Made by a program: the position numbers and the translations under genes. Positions 60,877 to 64,000 of a stretch of 64,000 nt of DNA are shown here, piece by piece. The notes beneath the pieces were generated by a model. That model was given only the letters and a program-made list of their open reading frames with translations. It was not told the DNA's origin and did no database searches. Source of the stretch: a virus. Positions within the stretch are counted from its first letter, which is position 1. Every line of letters starts with the position of its first letter. The stretch is taken from IMG/VR virus record IMGVR_UViG_3300048597_000118, positions 37,170 to 101,169 of that record, one strand, 5' to 3'.

Positions 60877-61505
60877 GTCTTAAAGCTCCTTACCCTGGCT
60901 CGCTGCTCGAGGGGTTATAAAAACTAAGGAAAGGCAAAACAGCTCAGGTTCTCTATGACCTGACTGTGGATGGATAATATAGAGCCCTGCACGATTCGCA
61001 GTAAGTCTGCGGCTATACCTAGTGGGTAAAACTAGGTTTTCTATAAACTACGGAGTAATCCCATGCGAATATGAAGCCTAACCACAGCCTAAATTGAATA
61101 ATACCCCGGTGCTTAGGCACCCAACCTAACAGAGCTTAAATCGGCTCGACCTCTGTTAACACTTGTAGCAAACACTGCACGATGTTAAGGTCCAAGTATA
61201 AACATGAGGACTTCTACCGCCTTAAAGGGTAGATAATGCCATGATTAAGCTACTGGGCATGAAAAACAGTTAGTAGTAGCGGGGAGGCATCGATCCTTCC
61301 CCACCCATCCTAGTGAGTACGCCTAAAGGTAGGGCGGTACATTACTATTATCAAGACGGTGCAGATTGGTAACCTGACGTCAAAGTTATACTCAGCAACG
61401 AGTATAAAGAGAGAAAGTTCACATTGGGTGGACAAGACTCTTTGAATAATAAGACTGTAGCTGGGCCTATAGTCTCTTGCGGGTTCAACTCCCGTCTCAC
61501 TTCCT
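60877..61505 (+). ncRNA. Candidate large structured RNA (~630 nt) with tRNA-like 3' end
   Basis: About 630 nt without a gene follow a class II leader and end at TTCCTTTTTACC. Many perfect stems can be read: TCAGGT/ACCTGA (~60947), CGCAG/CTGCG (~60997), ACCTAGT-GGGTAAA-ACTAGGT (~61017), GGTGC/GCACC (~61110), TAACAGAG/CTCTGTTA (~61127), CTACC/GGTAG (~61216), GGGGA-GG/CC-TTCCCC (61281), TTATACTC-AGCAAC-GAGTATAA (~61388), GACTGTAG/CTATAGTC (61453). The 3' end carries a T-arm GCGGG-TTCAACT-CCCGT. The size and density recall large ornate phage RNAs such as GOLLD and ROOL, but I cannot match their conserved cores by eye. Confidence 0.55.
61311..61502 (+). ncRNA. tRNA-like half structures bracketing an insert
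   Basis: TAGTGAG (61311-61317) pairs over 6 bp with CTCACTT (61496-61502). After it come TA, a D-arm-like CGCC-TAAAGGTAG-GGCG with GG in the loop (61320-61336), and at the 3' end the canonical T-arm (61479-61495). Between D-arm and T-arm lie ~140 nt instead of ~25, so this is not a normal tRNA; it is an interrupted tRNA or the closing domain of the larger RNA. No CCA is encoded. Confidence 0.35.
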
Positions 61506-61527
61506 TTTTACCCCCTAATAAACTCTT

Positions 61528-61881
61528 ATGAACAAAGCACTAGCCCGCCCCAATGTTGATTTCTACCAAAAGCAAAACAATAAAACTCCACATAAAGTGG
61601 ACCGCTATGAGCAGTGGCTCAAACAGGAAGACGAAAGGTTACTAGGGTTCCTGGAAGCACAAGCTGAGGAAGCCGGGCGCCGTAAAGCTCAGGGGTTACC
61701 GTTTAAGCGCCCTAACCTTAAGGGATTTGAGAAGCGGTATTTCGAGGAGAATTTAACCTCTTATGAGGAGTTACAGCGCCGCTCTGATAAAGAGAATACC
61801 GAGCGCACTGAGTTGATTGAATACTATTTGGCTAATGCCAAAGACCAGGCTGAGTTTGACGGTATCGTTGCTACGCTCTAG
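61528..61881 (+). CDS. Small helical protein
   Basis: This 117-residue charged protein (MNKALARPNVDFYQKQNNKT; WLKQEDERLLGFLEAQAEEA) is almost wholly helical. It starts 22 nt after the structured-RNA terminator and may be expressed by read-through from it. ELIEYYLANAKDQAEFDGIV forms the last helix. Function unknown. Confidence 0.5.
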   Translation: MNKALARPNVDFYQKQNNKTPHKVDRYEQWLKQEDERLLGFLEAQAEEAGRRKAQGLPFKRPNLKGFEKRYFEENLTSYEELQRRSDKENTERTELIEYYLANAKDQAEFDGIVATL

Positions 61882-61886
61882 GTTGT

Positions 61887-61928
61887 ATTGTTAGGGGAGA
61901 GGCTCCATGGGGAGGCTCTTTCTTTTTA
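61887..61928 (+). terminator. Terminator after the 117-aa gene
   Basis: An imperfect GGGGAGAGGCTCC / GGGGAGGCTC stem around CATG, followed by TTTCTTTTTAATT. Confidence 0.45.
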
Positions 61929-61945
61929 ATTGTCTGGGAATAAAA

Positions 61946-62000
61946 AGCTTAGGTATTTAACTAGAGGAGGTGTAGAGATAATTACCTTTAGACCTAAGCT
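61946..62000 (+). repeat. Long hairpin with orphan Shine-Dalgarno in the loop
   Basis: AGCTTAGGT (61946) pairs perfectly with ACCTAAGCT (61992); the loop contains AGAGGAGGTG, a strong ribosome-binding word, with no start codon after it. The remaining 62001-62137 has no gene that I can support. Confidence 0.5.
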
Positions 62001-62137
62001 GGGGATAGGAATACAATCAATACAATCTTAGCCCATGTTCGACTCAGCGCACAGAACAGTATCCGCGAGTATCTACGAAGCGATTATGGCGGAGCTGCCA
62101 ACACCACGCATTTAGACACACGTATCCTGCGAATAGC

Positions 62138-63625
62138 TTAAAAACTAGGACTAAAACCAAAACCAATAAAGCCATCAGGCAGCTTATTGTAGTCATTTAA
62201 TGTATTCTTAGGGGCCTGTCCTTGGTTGTTGGCTGCTTCTTGCTCTGCTATGTGGCGGGTTCCTGCTGCCATGATGATGTCCACCATGTTCTTGGGCCCT
62301 GTTTGGGAGAATGGGATTATCTCTATGGTCTTCCCGCATATCTCCTGGGCGTATCTCTCGTCCGGCTTGGATATGGGTTTGGGGGTTACCTTGATGTACC
62401 CTGTGTTTATCGGGGGGAGCTCTTCTCCTAGCGGTATAAGTGCTCCGTCATGTTGGTCGTTTGTTTGAACCTTCTTGAGGTCTGCCAGCAGGGACACTTC
62501 TGTACTTTGGAGGATATGTGCCGTTAGTTTGATTCTGGTTTCTTTGTTGCTGAATTCTTTGAGCCATTGGCTCATGGCGCACTGGACTTTCTTGAGCGCT
62601 TCATTGAGTATTCTTAGTTGTTGCTTTAGGAATTCTTCTGGGCGTCCTTGGGTGTTAGGGTCTCTTTTCACAATGTTGGGGATTGTTAGGTTGGGGGCCA
62701 AGGAGTTAATGAGCTTAGCACCGTTGATTACTGCTAGCATGGCAATTTTCTGGGCTTGCTGCGTCAGCATGCATCCCGGGATGTTAACTTTTCCTTGCAG
62801 CAAATCCTTGAGGCCCGCGTCTAATCCTCTTTTTGAGGTTTCTATGTGTGCTATTGTTGCGTGGCATTTCTCGGCGTCCACATTGAGGACTGGGGAACTT
62901 ATGAGCAGGTATTCTCTGAAGTTTTGAGATGCACATTGCAGTCCTCCTCCTTTTTCATAGAGCCTTAGCCCCGGGTCGGGCTGGAACAGTTCTTGGGAGT
63001 ACTTGATTTGTAGCTTCTTCCAGTTTGCTTCTGTTTTGCGCTCAAGGATGCCTTTAAAGCAGTTTAGGTTGTGTATGTACTTTCTACGTTCTGCTTCTTT
63101 CTGTCTTGCACTGGGGTACTTATGGTTTTGGAGCCGTTCTTTCTCCCTTTGTAACCATTGTATTCCGTAACCTACGTCGATTTGCGTTGTTCTTGTGTGG
63201 GTTATAGGTTTGATGAATTTCTTACATGGTTGTCCTTGCTCGTCGACGAAGGGCTCTTCTTTAATTCTGTTAACGTTTAGCAGGTATCCTTCTCCGGCTC
63301 TTATGTAGTCGTCTACCCATTGTTCTTGAATTCTGTACCTGAAGCACTTCTTTTGTTCTTTGTCATACGGTGCGCGCCTCATTATGTGACTTACGTCCTG
63401 CCACTTATAGTTTCGGCAGTATACGTGGATAAAGGTCTCTCTCGGTAGAGGAACTCCTTTCCAATCTTCGTAGTCTTTTGTTACTCTTCGTTGGAGCTGA
63501 CATTTAAGGACGTGGATGAATAGCTTGAAACTATCAGGGTTTGCTCCTGCAGTTATTTGCGCCAGCATCTCATGTTGCTCGCGGGTTTGTTTAAGTCCTG
63601 ACTGAATGAATGGTTCCATGCTCAT
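62138..63625 (-). CDS. PolA/TV-Pol-like polymerase
   Basis: This 495-residue protein carries three motifs in the order and spacing of family A-like polymerases: motif A with Asp250 (LNVDAEKCHATIAHI), motif B with Lys293 (AQKIAMLAVINGAK, the K...NG form of K...YG), and motif C with His392-Asp393 (NDQHDGALIPL). The N-terminal ~230 residues are helical and basic; Gln/Asn-rich segments end the chain. This layout recalls the transposon/virus polymerases (TV-Pol) related to PolA and T7-type RNA polymerase. No exonuclease motifs are seen. It may prime or copy phage DNA or synthesise RNA. The start at 63625 lies only 7 nt from a TATAAT, implying a nearly leaderless mRNA. Confidence 0.5.
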   Translation of the reverse strand: MSMEPFIQSGLKQTREQHEMLAQITAGANPDSFKLFIHVLKCQLQRRVTKDYEDWKGVPLPRETFIHVYCRNYKWQDVSHIMRRAPYDKEQKKCFRYRIQEQWVDDYIRAGEGYLLNVNRIKEEPFVDEQGQPCKKFIKPITHTRTTQIDVGYGIQWLQREKERLQNHKYPSARQKEAERRKYIHNLNCFKGILERKTEANWKKLQIKYSQELFQPDPGLRLYEKGGGLQCASQNFREYLLISSPVLNVDAEKCHATIAHIETSKRGLDAGLKDLLQGKVNIPGCMLTQQAQKIAMLAVINGAKLINSLAPNLTIPNIVKRDPNTQGRPEEFLKQQLRILNEALKKVQCAMSQWLKEFSNKETRIKLTAHILQSTEVSLLADLKKVQTNDQHDGALIPLGEELPPINTGYIKVTPKPISKPDERYAQEICGKTIEIIPFSQTGPKNMVDIIMAAGTRHIAEQEAANNQGQAPKNTLNDYNKLPDGFIGFGFSPSF

Positions 63626-63631
63626 AGCTTA

Positions 63632-63637
63632 ATTATA
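63632..63637 (-). promoter_or_regulatory. -10 box for the polymerase-like gene
   Basis: TATAAT on the minus strand, followed by TAAGCTATG where ATG is the gene start. The first transcribed base would fall at or next to the A of ATG. Confidence 0.45.
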
Positions 63638-63656
63638 CCAAGGGTTTGAGCCTCCG

Positions 63657-63688
63657 TCCACCGTGCGGTAAGAAGAAAACTAAATGGA
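63657..63688 (+). promoter_or_regulatory. Class II leader element, copy 5
   Basis: TCCACCGTGCGGTAAGAAGA then AAACTAAATGGA, 32 nt. ACCG/CGGT can pair. TTTAAT lies 3 nt after TGGA. Confidence 0.6.
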
Positions 63689-63910
63689 TGGTTTAATAAA
63701 AGAGCCCTGCCTAATAAGACAGAGCTGTACGTTGTACGATTAACACAATGAAATACAACCATCGACCTGCCGTCATTCTGCAGGCTTAATACTATGTTAG
63801 CTTAGGCTCAGTACCTGCGATTATAAGTCCCGCTAATATGGTACAGTCTGCTATAATTAAAAGACACTACTCTATTATCAATACTTTATTTTTTTATTGA
63901 GGCAAAACCT
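63689..63910 (+). other. Gene-free leader/possible RNA before the last gene
   Basis: No gene is seen. It shares AGAGCCCTGC with the start of the large structured RNA (60979-60990) and has CCTGC/GCAGG (~63767) as a stem. TGC-TATAAT at 63849-63857 is a good extended -10 for the right-edge gene. Confidence 0.35.
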
Positions 63911-64000
63911 ATGGACGGCAAAGAAGTAATAAAAGTCCGCGCGCAAATTGGAAACATGGTGTGGGTTGGGTCAGATGGTCAATCTTCTTCCCTACGGCTT
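63911..64000 (+). CDS. Hypothetical protein, 5' part (runs off right edge)
   Basis: An ATG at 63911 opens a frame to the edge (MDGKEVIKVRAQIGNMVWVG, then SDGQSSS). The upstream region has an extended -10 box about 55 nt before the start and GAGG 10 nt before it. Too little is visible for a function. Confidence 0.4.
   Translation, partial: MDGKEVIKVRAQIGNMVWVGSDGQSSSLRL

Noticed and set aside
61427-61502. A normal tRNA ending at the T-arm
   Set aside because: No acceptor strand, D-arm or 7-nt anticodon loop fits within 76 nt; the local stem GACTGTAG/CTATAGTC has a 6-nt loop. Only a distant upstream segment supplies acceptor and D-arm pairing.
60890-61505. tmRNA or group I intron
   Set aside because: The T-arm resembles tmRNA, but the conserved 5' end and a tag reading frame are absent. 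Group I core words (P7-type GACTA/TAGTC with flanking conserved bases) are not convincing.

Overview
The window reads as part of a large contractile-tailed (myovirus) phage genome. The evidence is a portal, a Mu-I-like protease/scaffold, a lambda-E-like major capsid protein, a tail sheath with the conserved C-terminal domain, a tail tube, and a tail-assembly chaperone with an apparent -1 frameshift. A cyanobacterial host is suggested, not proven, by a decayed IS605-type element of cyanobacterial style, an AP2-domain protein and a NUMOD4-HNH endonuclease. No terminase, integrase, rRNA or ordinary tRNA was seen.

Layout: 1-13.4 kb (minus) holds virion genes from a baseplate-like protein through tube, sheath, connector-type proteins and capsid to protease/scaffold, with intrinsic terminators behind the tube, the sheath and a virion gene next to the capsid. 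A zinc-finger gene (plus) and the portal (minus) follow. At 15.67-16.80 kb an IS605 shell keeps only the 3' ends of tnpB and tnpA around an HNH endonuclease and a ribbon-helix-helix gene. At 16.8-36.9 kb (plus) lie the frameshifted chaperone, a 5173-aa giant in the tape-measure position, and baseplate-like genes. The 36.8-41.4 kb stretch is an accessory block of small genes, mostly minus.

The most unusual part is 42.0-61.9 kb. Between 42.0 and 47.7 kb most small genes sit in their own cassette: an intrinsic terminator, then a short hairpin 7-13 nt before the start codon. Seven hairpins have 5-6 bp stems and a three-base loop (consensus ACR) closed by GT/AC, with covarying stems. A 3452-aa giant (48.5-58.8 kb) follows; it carries a GDxDGD motif like the metal-binding site of double-psi-barrel RNA polymerases and a C-terminal SF1 Pif1/RecD2-type helicase. 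The virion-cluster 5173-aa giant also has a GDxDGD motif, plus an N-terminal phospholipase-D-like domain. Downstream cassettes (59.0-63.9 kb) use a second 32-nt leader element. One copy precedes about 630 nt of gene-free, hairpin-rich DNA ending in a tRNA-like T-arm, a candidate large structured RNA. A TV-Pol/PolA-like polymerase (minus) lies at 62.1-63.6 kb.

Working model (inference): a virion-carried giant polymerase enters with the DNA and reads dedicated phage promoters, possibly the hairpins, in monocistronic early cassettes; the second giant couples RNA synthesis to unwinding. All functions come from reading motifs by eye; no database search was run.
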